NCBI GenBank assembly: GCA_017849585.1
Contig: JAFIGT010000032.1
Coordinates: 148,027-194,231 of the forward strand
Length of the DNA: 46,205 nucleotides
Direction of reading: 5' to 3'
Source: Verrucomicrobium sp.
GTDB taxonomy: Bacteria > Verrucomicrobiota > Verrucomicrobiia > Methylacidiphilales > UBA1321
Within the stretch, counting starts at the first letter, position 1, and every line of letters begins with the position of its first letter. Made by a program: the position numbers and the translations under genes. The notes beneath the pieces were generated by a model. That model saw nothing but the letters and a program-made list of their open reading frames with translations, ran no database searches and had not been told where the DNA came from. Shown here in pieces: positions 7,868 through 16,516 of this stretch.

Positions 7868-8067
7868 TCACAATCCCGTTTCGATCGAATAGACCACGCG
7901 ACGATTTTCAAAATCCGACGTAAAGAAAACCCGTTGGCAATCGTGGTCCAATATCGGATGCGGATGCTCATCCTGTGATTTCCACGAGGAATGATGCCGG
8001 GCCAGGGGAGTCCATTCGATTTGAATTAAACTGCTTACGCAAACTGCTCCACTGAAAGTACGCAGGA
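7868..8067 (-). pseudogene. 3' remnant of an oligogalacturonate-lyase-like propeller gene
   Basis: The minus strand encodes about 66 codons that look like the C-terminus of an Ogl/PL22-type beta-propeller: IEWTPLARHHSSW, then SQDEHPHPIL and VFFTSDFENRRVVYSIETGL before a stop. An in-frame stop lies just upstream and there is no start, so this is a broken gene fragment. The HPHP and FTSD motifs recall the end of the intact gene at 27591 (HVHPHISPDG, FTDFDEKR). The remaining gap, 7696-7867, shows no gene. Confidence 0.55.
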
Positions 8068-8071
8068 TGGG

Positions 8072-9004
8072 TTATTGCGTATTCTTATTGCGCTGTGGCC
8101 ACAAGAGTGAGGCGACTACGGAAAGGATAAGAATCGAACAAATGATGCCCATCGCCAACATGGTATCAATCTTGTAGCTGGTATGGGCCAGGATCATTTT
8201 GATCCCGACAAAAACCAATATTAGTCCGAGGCCATACTTGAGATAGTGAAAAATACCTATTATTCCGGCGATGGCAAAATAAAGGGAGCGAAGGCCAAGC
8301 ATAGCAAAGACATTGGATGTATAAACGATGAAGGGATCATCCGTGATGGCAAATATCGCTGGAATCGAGTCGACGGCAAAAATCAGATCGCTGAACTCGA
8401 CGGTGACCAGCACTACGAGTAGCGGGGTGGCGATGAGTCTGCCATTTTCCCGTCTAAAAAATGAAGAGCCACAGTAGGTATCTCCAACGGGAATGAAACG
8501 CTTCAAAAGTTTTATAGCCGGATTATTCGCTAGATCAATTGAATGCCCCTGATAAACAAGCATCTTGATCCCGGTGATTATCAGGAAAGCTCCAAAGATG
8601 TAGATGATCCAGGAAAAATTCTGCAGGAGGGCGCTTCCCACCCAGATCATGATGCAGCGCATTACCAACGCGCTACAGATGCCCCAGAACAACACCTTGT
8701 GCTGGTAGGCTGCTGGAACGGCAAAGTAAGTAAAGATCATCGCAAAGACAAAGACATTGTCGATGCTCAAGGATTTCTCGACTATGTAGCCCGTAAAGAA
8801 CTCCGTCGCGACCATGGCGCCTGCTTTATAGTAGAGCCATCCGTTAAAAAGGAGTGCCAGGACGATCCATACGGCGCTCCATGTGAGCGCCTCTCCCAGT
8901 CCCACGGCATGATCACGGCGATGAAAAACACCCAAATCAAGCGCCATCAGAGCTACGATAAACAGGGTAAATCCAAACCACCAAACGAATGAAAATTCAG
9001 TCAT
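8072..9004 (-). CDS. TerC-family membrane protein
   Basis: A 310-residue integral membrane protein of the TerC/Alx family, with about nine hydrophobic segments. The family motifs are SLSIDNVFVFAMIFTYF (about residues 77-93) and VEFSDLIFAVDSIPAIFAIT (about residues 202-221), whose acidic residues are thought to bind metal. TerC-type proteins are linked to manganese export and metal loading of exported proteins, and to tellurite resistance. The gene stands alone. I looked for a yybP-ykoY manganese riboswitch upstream and could not support one. Confidence 0.92.
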   Translation of the reverse strand: MTEFSFVWWFGFTLFIVALMALDLGVFHRRDHAVGLGEALTWSAVWIVLALLFNGWLYYKAGAMVATEFFTGYIVEKSLSIDNVFVFAMIFTYFAVPAAYQHKVLFWGICSALVMRCIMIWVGSALLQNFSWIIYIFGAFLIITGIKMLVYQGHSIDLANNPAIKLLKRFIPVGDTYCGSSFFRRENGRLIATPLLVVLVTVEFSDLIFAVDSIPAIFAITDDPFIVYTSNVFAMLGLRSLYFAIAGIIGIFHYLKYGLGLILVFVGIKMILAHTSYKIDTMLAMGIICSILILSVVASLLWPQRNKNTQ

Positions 9005-9060
9005 TATGATCGGTCCTTTCTGAAGAACTGGGCGGGAGGCATCCTTTTTTGTTAGCGTTC

Positions 9061-9079
9061 ACATCATTCATAATGATGT
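9061..9079. repeat. Perfect inverted repeat between terC and crtP-like genes
   Basis: ACATCATT-CAT-AATGATGT forms an 8-bp perfect stem in the gap between two genes that both lie on the minus strand. It could be a terminator for the carotenoid gene or an operator for terC. It has no T-run. Confidence 0.5.
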
Positions 9080-9142
9080 TCGAAACCCCCACGGGTTCTC
9101 ACATCCACCCCTCATACCTTAGCCAGGATTTAATTTTTTCAA

Positions 9143-10621
9143 CTAGATATCCCAAGCGACCACTTTCTTGGCGACATTCTGACCACAAAGAACGACCATG
9201 GGCATGCCGCCACCGGGATTTACTGATCCTCCTACGAAAAAAAGATTTGGGTAGAGCGTGCTTTGCTTGGGGGCTTTGAATGAGAAGTTTTTCCAGCGAT
9301 CATTAACAACTCCGTAGATGGATCCTTTGTTGGAATTGTATTGAGCCCGAATGTCGAGTGGTGTCCAAAAGTGTTCGAAGACAATGTGCTTGCGCAAATC
9401 TTTTAACCCCATTCTCTCCAGTTTATCGAGGATACGATCCTTGAGTCTGAGATAATCCTCGTGTGTCAAGGGATGGGCATCGTCAATGTGCGGAATATGG
9501 GGAAGAATCTTGAGGCAGTCGCAGCCTGACGGGGCAACGGTCGGATCGGTCTTGGATGCGGCTACGAGATAAATGGTTGGATCGTCGGGTAACTCGTATC
9601 GCTCGAAAACTTTGGCGAAATGTTCTTTCTGATGGCCGCTAAAGAAAAAGTTGTGATGTGCCAGCTGGGAATATTGGCAATCGAGCCCGAGTTCAATCAC
9701 GAGGCCGGAACACGTGGGCTCCAGTTTCTTTTCCAAGGAGGAGATGAAAGCCTTGTCCTCGCCCAGTAGCTTTTCGTAGGCAGGAATGACCTCCATGTTC
9801 GAGACGATGATGTCTGCGGCGTGGAATGTCCCATTGGCAACCAGCCCGGTAACGCGGCCATGCTTGCTTTGCACTTCGCTCACTTCAGCGTTGAGGGTGA
9901 TCTTGACGCCGATTTCCTCCATGAGCCGCTTCAGGCCGAGCGCGATGTGATAAAGCCCCCCGTCGACATACCAGAGATCGTAGCGAAACTGGATCGTGGG
10001 CATTGAGTTCATGAACGCGGGAGCCCGATAGGCGGACGAGCCGACGTATTTGATGAAGAAGTCGAAGATGTCGCGAAAGTATGGTGTCTCCAAGTGTGCG
10101 GCGACGGCTTGGTGCATGTTGCGGAAGAGATCGAACTGAAAGAATTTCACCAGACCGTAATGCTTTGCAAATCCCTGCCAATCGTCCAGCCCCTGTTCAA
10201 AGTAGCCCTCGCTGGTCAGGTCGTAGAGCTTGGCCGAGTATTTGAGGAAGCGCTCGATGTTTTCCGGTGGTTCCCCAACCTTGCGTGCTTCCTTAGCCAT
10301 CTTTTCCGGTTCCGGGTACAGATCGATTCTAGTTCCGTCTTCGAAGAAATTGCGCCAATGGGGGCGTAGCGGGCGTATCGAGAAGTAATCGCTCATTTTC
10401 TTCCCGCTGCGCTCAAACAAGCGCTCAAAGATGTGCGGCAATGTCAGGATGGAGGGGCCGAGATCAAAGGTGTAGCCGTGCTCCTTGAGTACGTTGAGCT
10501 TGCCGCCAATCTGGGCATTTTTTTCAAATATCTCGACCTCGTAACCGGCCTGTCTTAGGGAGATTGCCGCCGACAAACCGCCCAGCCCAGATCCGATGAT
10601 AATGATTTTCTTGGCATTCAT
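9143..10621 (-). CDS. crtP: 4,4'-diaponeurosporene oxygenase-like (CrtP/CrtNb)
   Basis: A 492-residue FAD enzyme of the CrtI/CrtN superfamily. The dinucleotide site is IIIIGSGLGGLSAAISLRQAG (residues 6-26). Several blocks closely match staphylococcal CrtP as I recall it: FDLGPSILTLPHIFE, FFIKYVGSS, LAHHNFFFSG, DDPTIYLVAASKTDPTVAPS, LRKHIVFEHFWTP and the C-terminal FVGGSVNPGGGMPMV. CrtP oxidises the terminal methyl of a C30 carotenoid to an aldehyde. It is the second gene of a minus-strand pair, 7 bp after the TPR gene. The aldehyde dehydrogenase needed for the next step lies divergently nearby. Confidence 0.88.
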   Translation of the reverse strand: MNAKKIIIIGSGLGGLSAAISLRQAGYEVEIFEKNAQIGGKLNVLKEHGYTFDLGPSILTLPHIFERLFERSGKKMSDYFSIRPLRPHWRNFFEDGTRIDLYPEPEKMAKEARKVGEPPENIERFLKYSAKLYDLTSEGYFEQGLDDWQGFAKHYGLVKFFQFDLFRNMHQAVAAHLETPYFRDIFDFFIKYVGSSAYRAPAFMNSMPTIQFRYDLWYVDGGLYHIALGLKRLMEEIGVKITLNAEVSEVQSKHGRVTGLVANGTFHAADIIVSNMEVIPAYEKLLGEDKAFISSLEKKLEPTCSGLVIELGLDCQYSQLAHHNFFFSGHQKEHFAKVFERYELPDDPTIYLVAASKTDPTVAPSGCDCLKILPHIPHIDDAHPLTHEDYLRLKDRILDKLERMGLKDLRKHIVFEHFWTPLDIRAQYNSNKGSIYGVVNDRWKNFSFKAPKQSTLYPNLFFVGGSVNPGGGMPMVVLCGQNVAKKVVAWDI

Positions 10622-10628
10622 TGTGACC

Positions 10629-11396
10629 TCATTTAGCTCTCAGTACCCGTTTCAGACCTTCTGTTGCCAACCGATCTTCCGGTCGTTCCCGCAGTGCACT
10701 GCGAAAAAACTCCGCCGATTTTTCCAGCTGCCCCAGTTGTTCGCAAGCCAGACCGAGAAATGTCAGGCAGCTATCGTATCCCCATCGCGGATGCAGCGGT
10801 TCCGCAGGTGCTTTTGCTTCGGCTTCGAATAGCTTTTGGGCTTTCAGTAAAGTTTGCGAGGCCTGTTGCCATTCGTCAGGTTCACTAGCCGTGTGAAATT
10901 GACACATCCCAAGAAGATAATAGACACGTGGATTGGTTGGACCATATTTTAGCGAGAGCTCTTGGTGTCTCGTAATGCGAGGGCCGTATTTCATTCCCTG
11001 AAACAAACTGCCGTTTATTTTCAGTCCGTAAAGAGTGGCAAGCAGTGCATGGCTCTCGGCGTGATGCTCATTGAGATTTACGACTGTCAAGAGTGCTGCC
11101 ACGGCGGACTCAAGAGCCGCGTCGGAATCAGCCTTGTTTGTGGCGTTGCCAGCGCAGTTTTTCAGCCACAGCATGCGGTGAAACTCGGTCACTCCCAGCC
11201 AGTAAAAGTTAATGGCATTAGCAGGCGAAGCCGTGGTGGCATGACGAAACAATTGCGCTGCAGATGCAAATCGTGCGCCATCCCAAGCTTTATAGGCGAT
11301 GTTAAACTCCGCAATGCCTTGGGCGTCCGGGGGCGCTGCCTGTAGAGTAGATGCAATGGCCAGAAGTCCAATCGCGATGGATTTGAGGTCGAGCAT
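10629..11396 (-). CDS. Exported TPR protein of carotenoid locus
   Basis: A 255-residue protein with an N-terminal signal peptide (LKSIAIGLLAIASTLQAAPP) and several helical TPR-like repeats (e.g. ARFASAAQLFRHATTASPANAINFYWLG, and QLGQLEKSAEFFRSALRERPEDRLATEGL at the end). It is the first gene of a likely two-gene operon with the crtP-like gene and faces the aldehyde dehydrogenase gene. No enzymatic motif is seen. A periplasmic scaffold for carotenoid enzymes or transport is only a guess from context. Confidence 0.8.
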   Translation of the reverse strand: MLDLKSIAIGLLAIASTLQAAPPDAQGIAEFNIAYKAWDGARFASAAQLFRHATTASPANAINFYWLGVTEFHRMLWLKNCAGNATNKADSDAALESAVAALLTVVNLNEHHAESHALLATLYGLKINGSLFQGMKYGPRITRHQELSLKYGPTNPRVYYLLGMCQFHTASEPDEWQQASQTLLKAQKLFEAEAKAPAEPLHPRWGYDSCLTFLGLACEQLGQLEKSAEFFRSALRERPEDRLATEGLKRVLRAK

Positions 11397-11442
11397 TGAT
11401 GCTTTACTTATTACCCGATAACGTAACCTTGCCTAGCCAATT

Positions 11443-12825
11443 ATGGATTTCACTACCATCCTCCAGCGCCAGCGCATTTTTTTTCAAAGCGGTGCCACTC
11501 GGTCCGTGGAGTTCCGGCTTGCACAACTCAAACGCCTGGCCGCGGCGCTGGAGCAACACGAAGCAGCCTTGCTGATGGCGCTGCAATCGGATCTTGGAAA
11601 ATCTCCAGCTCAAGGCTATGCGACGGAAGTTGGACTGGTGCAGATGGAAATCCGTCACGCGCTTCGCCACCTTCGCCGGTGGAGTGCGCCCCAGCATCTC
11701 AGCACACCCTGGTTCACGGCACCGTCTCGCAGTTGGACGCAGCCCGAACCCTTTGGCGTAACGCTCATCATTGGTCCATGGAATTACCCGTTGCAGCTAC
11801 TCCTTACGCCTCTTGTCAGCGCCATTGCGGCGGGTAACTGCGTCGTTCTAAAACCTTCTGAGCTTGCTCCGCATACGGCAGGGGTCGTTGAAAAACTCTT
11901 ACGCGAATGTTTTGTGGAAGAATACGTCTTCGTGGCAATGGGCGGGGCAGATGTGTCCGAGAGCATTCTACAAGAGCGATTTGACAAAATATTTTTCACC
12001 GGTAGCACCCGCGTCGGACGTCTCGTAATAGCCGCAGCCGCAAAGCAGCTCACGCCAGTAACCCTTGAGCTGGGCGGCAAATGCCCGGCTATCGTCTGTG
12101 CAGATGCTTCCCTGGAGCTGGCCGCCCGTCGCATCGCATGGGGAAAATTTATGAACGCTGGACAAACCTGCGTCGCCCCAGATTTCGTTGTCGTTGCAGA
12201 CGAAGTGCTCGATGCTTTCGTGGCCGCCATGAAACAGGCCTTGCGTGAATTCTACGGCGACGATCCAGCCCAATCCCCGGACTACGGACGCATCATCAAT
12301 CGGGCGCACTTTGATCGACTCATCAGTTATCTCTCAGATGGAAAGGTTGCTCACGGCAGTCAGCATAACGTGAAAGACTATTTCATTGCGCCGACTATCC
12401 TTACAGATGTTGACGCTGCATCCGCAGTCATGCAGGAAGAAATTTTTGGGCCGATTTTACCCGTGCTGAGATTTCATCAGCTTGATGAGGCTCTTGACAT
12501 ACTGCGCACCCTGCCTACGCCATTGGCGCTGTACCTATTCACTCGCAACCAGGAGACCGAGCGGCATGTTCTGGAAGTTGCCAGATCGGGCGGTGCGTGC
12601 GTGAACGATGTCGTGTCGCATACGATTGGCTCGGGGCTACCCTTTGGCGGACTGGGGGAGAGCGGAATGGGCTCCTATCATGGACGCGCCGGTTTCGGTG
12701 CGTTCTCGCATCACCGCACGGTGCTTCGACGCGCCACCTGGCTGGACTTGCCATTCCGCTACCCCCCTCAAAAACTCCCGCTAAATCGCCTCAAGCACGC
12801 TGTGCGCTACCTTTTGGGTGACTAA
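11443..12825 (+). CDS. ALDH3-type aldehyde dehydrogenase, probably carotenoid aldehyde
   Basis: A 460-residue class-3-type aldehyde dehydrogenase. The catalytic glutamate lies in LELGGKCPAIV and the nucleophilic cysteine in NAGQTCVAPDFVVV. The NAD-binding loop is FFTGSTRVG. Length and the basic, aromatic C-terminal tail fit membrane-associated ALDH3 enzymes. It lies between crtP-like and crtN-like genes, so it probably oxidises the carotenoid aldehyde made by CrtP to the acid, like AldH in staphyloxanthin synthesis. A general fatty-aldehyde dehydrogenase is the alternative. Its end overlaps a possible GTG start of the next gene. Confidence 0.88.
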   Translation: MDFTTILQRQRIFFQSGATRSVEFRLAQLKRLAAALEQHEAALLMALQSDLGKSPAQGYATEVGLVQMEIRHALRHLRRWSAPQHLSTPWFTAPSRSWTQPEPFGVTLIIGPWNYPLQLLLTPLVSAIAAGNCVVLKPSELAPHTAGVVEKLLRECFVEEYVFVAMGGADVSESILQERFDKIFFTGSTRVGRLVIAAAAKQLTPVTLELGGKCPAIVCADASLELAARRIAWGKFMNAGQTCVAPDFVVVADEVLDAFVAAMKQALREFYGDDPAQSPDYGRIINRAHFDRLISYLSDGKVAHGSQHNVKDYFIAPTILTDVDAASAVMQEEIFGPILPVLRFHQLDEALDILRTLPTPLALYLFTRNQETERHVLEVARSGGACVNDVVSHTIGSGLPFGGLGESGMGSYHGRAGFGAFSHHRTVLRRATWLDLPFRYPPQKLPLNRLKHAVRYLLGD

Positions 12826-12862
12826 GCTTGCTCCGGTCGGCAGATTTGTTTATCCATTGAGA

Positions 12863-14338
12863 ATGTCGCGTCGTGTCATCATCATCGGAGCGGGGCCGGG
12901 CGGTTTGGCCACAGCCATGTTACTTGCCAAGTCCGGAGTGGACGTCACGGTTCTGGAAAAGCAACCGCATGTAGGAGGTCGCACCTCGCTGATTGAGGGG
13001 AATGGGTATCGCTTCGACCTCGGCCCCACATTCTTTCTTTATCCGCAAATTCTGCAGGAGATTTTTCAGGAGGTTGGACGCGACCTTTACAAGGAAGTGC
13101 CGATGGTCAAGCTCGACCCGCAATACCGAATCATCTTCGGTGCTGGCGGCGAGTTAAACGCCACGCCCGACATCGACCGCATGATGGCGGAGATTGCCAA
13201 GCTATCACCGGCTGACGCCCCTAACTTCCGGCGATTCATGGAGTACAATCGGGTAAAGTTGGAAAAGTTTGCGCCGTGCCTGCAAACACCTTTCTCTGGC
13301 TGGTCAAGCTTGCTCAATCTGCGCCTCCTGATTCTGCTACCCTTTCTCAAGCCATGGAAATCGCTGCACGCAGAGCTGGCCGATTATTTCAAAGATCCGC
13401 GCCTGCAACTCGCGTTCACATTCCAATCCAAGTATCTCGGAATGTCCCCATTCCAGTGTCCGAGCTTGTTCTCCATCCTGTCATTCCTCGAATACGAACA
13501 CGGCATCTGGCATCCCAAGGGAGGCTGCAATTCCATCACAGTCAACATGGCCCGTGTTGCGCAGGAACTGGGGGCGAAAATCGAGCTCAGCACCCCCGTG
13601 GAGGAAATCCTGTTCCAAGGCCGTCGAGCGGTCGGTGTGCGCACCGCGCAGGGAGAGCAACGCGCTGATGCCATCGTGATGAATGCCGATTTCGCACACG
13701 CCATCACCAAGCTAGTGCCGAACAAACTACGCCATCGCTGGAGTAATGAGAAAGTCGCAAAGAAGCGTTTTTCCTGCTCCACGTTCATGCTTTATCTCGG
13801 AGTGGAAGGGAAATTCGATCACCTTGCGCATCACAATATCTACGTCACAGAAAATTACCGTCGTAATCTCGACGAGATCGAACGGCAGCACGTCTTGTCG
13901 GAAGACCCCTCATTCTATGTAGAGAATCCCACGCGTACAGATCTCACCATGGCCCCCAGCGGACACAGTGCATTGTATGTCCTGTTGCCGGTTACGCACC
14001 AGCATCCGAACGTGGACTGGAGCCAAGAGCGGGAGAGATATCGTGCCGTGGCTCTGCGCCAACTCGAAAAGCTGGGCATTAACGATATTGAAAAACGCAT
14101 CCGCTTTGAACGAGTCGTGACTCCGGCAGATTGGGAAAACAATGTCGACGTCTATCGCGGTGCGACCTTCAACCTCACGCACAGCTTCACCCAAATGCTG
14201 CACCTCCGACCGAACAATCGCTTTGAGGAATTCGATGGAATGTACCTTGTGGGTGGCGGCACCCATCCGGGTAGCGGCCTGCCAGTGATATTTGAATCAG
14301 CGCGGATTAGCGCAAAGTTATTACTGGAAGACATGTGA
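12863..14338 (+). CDS. crtN: CrtN/CrtI-family carotenoid desaturase
   Basis: A 491-residue FAD-dependent desaturase. The FAD site is RVIIIGAGPGGLATAMLLAKSG at the N-terminus, followed by the family motif VGGRTSLIEGNGYRFDLGPT. The C-terminal substrate/FAD block reads GMYLVGGGTHPGSGLPVIFESARISAKLL. The start at 12863 places the Rossmann strand right at the N-terminus; an earlier GTG at 12818 overlaps the preceding gene. Together with crtP and ALDH it supports a squalene/C30 pathway, so a dehydrosqualene desaturase is likely, though a C40 CrtI-type role cannot be excluded by eye. Confidence 0.88.
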   Translation: MSRRVIIIGAGPGGLATAMLLAKSGVDVTVLEKQPHVGGRTSLIEGNGYRFDLGPTFFLYPQILQEIFQEVGRDLYKEVPMVKLDPQYRIIFGAGGELNATPDIDRMMAEIAKLSPADAPNFRRFMEYNRVKLEKFAPCLQTPFSGWSSLLNLRLLILLPFLKPWKSLHAELADYFKDPRLQLAFTFQSKYLGMSPFQCPSLFSILSFLEYEHGIWHPKGGCNSITVNMARVAQELGAKIELSTPVEEILFQGRRAVGVRTAQGEQRADAIVMNADFAHAITKLVPNKLRHRWSNEKVAKKRFSCSTFMLYLGVEGKFDHLAHHNIYVTENYRRNLDEIERQHVLSEDPSFYVENPTRTDLTMAPSGHSALYVLLPVTHQHPNVDWSQERERYRAVALRQLEKLGINDIEKRIRFERVVTPADWENNVDVYRGATFNLTHSFTQMLHLRPNNRFEEFDGMYLVGGGTHPGSGLPVIFESARISAKLLLEDM

Positions 14339-14442
14339 TCGCCGCGCATCCGGGTTGCTGCTACGATCCCACTCTGGACATCAAAACGGCTGGGTGATGG
14401 CCTAGGATACGCGCAAGCAATATACGAAATAGTACACGTAAT

Positions 14443-14461
14443 GATAAAATCACGTTTTATC
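14443..14461. terminator. Candidate bidirectional terminator
   Basis: GATAAAA-TCACG-TTTTATC is a perfect 7-bp stem with A-rich 5' and T-rich 3' arms, located between the convergent crtN-like and GntR-LacI genes. The rest of the 133-bp gap shows nothing notable. Confidence 0.55.
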
Positions 14462-14471
14462 CCGGTAGTGC

Positions 14472-15602
14472 CTACGAGCTTTCGGCAGAGTGATTATTTC
14501 GAACGGACTTATTTCTTGATTTTCTGAATTTTAAATTCGAGATCGTAGATTTAGTGGGAGCTTCTGCGAGACTCTCCCGAACATTGAGTTCAGGCACAAT
14601 TTTGACGCATCGCGCCGCTTCAGATTCCTTGGTAGCGAGGCGCTTCTCGATTAAAGCTACGCATTCTTCGCCAAACTGGAGATAGTTCCACTTTAAGCTG
14701 GCCACGGAAGGAATATAGTAGTCGGCAAGGGGATCGTCTTGCATACAGATCACACTGCAATCGGCAGGTGTAGACCACCCTTGCTCATGCAGTGCGCGGA
14801 TGGCGCTATAACAGCCAGGCGAGCTACAGGTGATGATGGCTGTAAAAGGAAGATGTTTGGCGTGCTGTTTCAAGAGCGCGTGCAATGTTTGGTAAGCAGT
14901 TTGACCGCTGGCTTGCCCCGATTGGGTGAGGCAGTCGATGACTGGACAATCATGGAGATCCAAGAGGCTAGTCAGGTTCTTGAACGCCAATATCTTTTGG
15001 TCCACCTCATAGCAGTGGGGCTCCGTGCTGAGAAAAGCGATTCGCGAATGATTCAACGAGATGAGTTTTTTGAGAATCAAGCTAAGTCCTGCGGTGTCAT
15101 CTCCAGTTGCAGAATCAATTTTTAGCAATTGGGTATCGCACCCCAAAACGGCCAAAGGCATGGCAGAGGTCAGGAGTGTTTTGAAGATGGCGTAACCAAA
15201 GTTAGCGATTTCCGGCATGACGACTACGCCGTCGGCTCTAATCTCCGAATCAAACATTAGATCGGTATGCTCCGGATGAAACTGATAGGTCGCCATTGTC
15301 CAGCCACGGCGGGTACATGCCTCCATAACCCCGAGCTCCTTGATCTGAGCATTTAGCGAGGGAAATGTCGTGCGACAGAACGCGATGTGACGAGTGTTTT
15401 TTCGAGCGTTGATGTAAATGCCGCTGCCTTGGCGTGCGTTAATGAGCCCCTCATTTTCCAATTGCCTCAAAGCGGAGTTGACCGTGGAAATGCTCAAGTC
15501 GTATTGACGCATCAGGGCTCGAACGGAGGGTAGTCGCGTCTGCGCTGGTAGTGATAAGATTTTGTTGCGCAGTAATACAGCTAGAGTTTCGCGTTTTTTC
15601 AT
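14472..15602 (-). CDS. GntR/LacI-type regulator of the rhamnoside locus
   Basis: A 376-residue chimeric regulator. The N-terminal ~65 residues are a GntR-type winged helix (LPSVRALMRQYDLSISTVNSALRQLENEGLINARQGSGIYI). The remainder is a LacI/GalR-type periplasmic-binding fold (HIAFCRTTF, GVVVMPEI, PLAVLGCD, RIAFLSTEPH, AIITCSSPGCYSAIRAL, SVICMQDD). Such proteins usually repress sugar genes until a saccharide binds. The start at MKKRET is preferred because an upstream ATG lies inside a palindromic operator. It is divergent from the VPEP-tail gene of the downstream glycan locus. Confidence 0.9.
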   Translation of the reverse strand: MKKRETLAVLLRNKILSLPAQTRLPSVRALMRQYDLSISTVNSALRQLENEGLINARQGSGIYINARKNTRHIAFCRTTFPSLNAQIKELGVMEACTRRGWTMATYQFHPEHTDLMFDSEIRADGVVVMPEIANFGYAIFKTLLTSAMPLAVLGCDTQLLKIDSATGDDTAGLSLILKKLISLNHSRIAFLSTEPHCYEVDQKILAFKNLTSLLDLHDCPVIDCLTQSGQASGQTAYQTLHALLKQHAKHLPFTAIITCSSPGCYSAIRALHEQGWSTPADCSVICMQDDPLADYYIPSVASLKWNYLQFGEECVALIEKRLATKESEAARCVKIVPELNVRESLAEAPTKSTISNLKFRKSRNKSVRNNHSAESS

Positions 15603-15608
15603 TCCGAA

Positions 15609-15620
15609 TGTATGCATACA
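15609..15620. promoter_or_regulatory. Palindromic operator TGTATGCATACA
   Basis: A perfect 12-bp palindrome lies 7 bp upstream of the regulator start and 64 bp upstream of the divergent secreted-protein gene. Position and symmetry suit a GntR-type dimer controlling both directions. Confidence 0.55.
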
Positions 15621-15683
15621 CTTTGTTCCGAAAAATGCAAATATATTTCGACAGTTCTGTTTTCAAACTACATAATGCTTGCA

Positions 15684-16487
15684 ATGAAAACAAAAACATT
15701 CGCCCTGTGGACTTCATGTCTGACTTTGTTTCTGGGGTTAATCGCCGCCCAGCCCTTACGGGCTCAAACGATTATCAATTTGACCCAGGATGTCACAGTT
15801 CGGTCGGCCGGAGCGTATACGTATTATGCGCGAGGGGATGCGTCGGGAGTCGCTGTAGCTCCTTTTACGACTGCATTTTATCCTGGGGCTAGCCTGCACG
15901 CTTCCTCAGGCGGAACGGATGGCTCGCTGATTGATACGGGCGCGAATGGCGCTTCGGTGTCACTGAGTACGGGATATTTGAGTGATAATTCGGCATCGAC
16001 GTCTGTGTGGGGTTGGATAGATGTGGAGCAGGTGACGAGTGGCTCGGCCTCCACGACTCATAATGGATCCTTTGATATTCTGTTTGATCTAGGATCTACG
16101 TATGTAATCACCAGCGTGGTGGTAACCTATACCGATGCGAGTGGTAAGCGATGGACGTCGACGGCAAATACTCAGCTTGCTTTTACTTCGTTAACGGCGC
16201 CCACATCAGATAGCGGTTTGACTTCCTTTGCTTCTGCGACGACGGTCGGTAGTGCCACTAATGGGTTAATGACATTCGATGGTGCTGATGTTGAGGCGCG
16301 TTATGTAGACTTACGCTTGGACATGAGTATTGGGCCAAATCCAACTAGCGGATCGGTAGGTGGTATCGTTAGTGAGGTTGCTATTTATGGTTATGCGGTT
16401 CCGGAGCCTTCCACCTATGCCTTACTGGGTATGGGAGTAGTGTGTCTTTTTATCGGGGGCTCGCGGTGTCGTGGCTGGAAGCGTTAA
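15684..16487 (+). CDS. Secreted VPEP-tail (PEP-CTERM-like) protein
   Basis: A 267-residue exported protein. A signal peptide (FALWTSCLTLFLGLIAAQPLRA) opens it. Its end has the PEP-CTERM layout: VPEPSTYALLGMGVVCLFIGG, a transmembrane helix, then a short basic tail (RCRGWKR). This tail directs sorting by an exosortase to the cell envelope. The middle is Ser/Thr/Gly-rich beta-strand sequence with a discoidin-like pattern (DILFDLGSTYVITSVVVTYTD, ARYVDLRLDM), suggesting a carbohydrate- or surface-binding role. It heads the plus-strand glycan locus. The ATG at 15684 gives the best signal peptide. Confidence 0.85.
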   Translation: MKTKTFALWTSCLTLFLGLIAAQPLRAQTIINLTQDVTVRSAGAYTYYARGDASGVAVAPFTTAFYPGASLHASSGGTDGSLIDTGANGASVSLSTGYLSDNSASTSVWGWIDVEQVTSGSASTTHNGSFDILFDLGSTYVITSVVVTYTDASGKRWTSTANTQLAFTSLTAPTSDSGLTSFASATTVGSATNGLMTFDGADVEARYVDLRLDMSIGPNPTSGSVGGIVSEVAIYGYAVPEPSTYALLGMGVVCLFIGGSRCRGWKR

Positions 16488-16516
16488 CTTGGAAATTAAA
16501 TAATCTCTGCCTACTT

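Noticed and set aside
9005-9142. Possible yybP-ykoY manganese riboswitch upstream of the TerC gene
   Set aside because: TerC genes often have one, but the conserved core could not be found on the minus strand; only an 8-bp inverted repeat is present.
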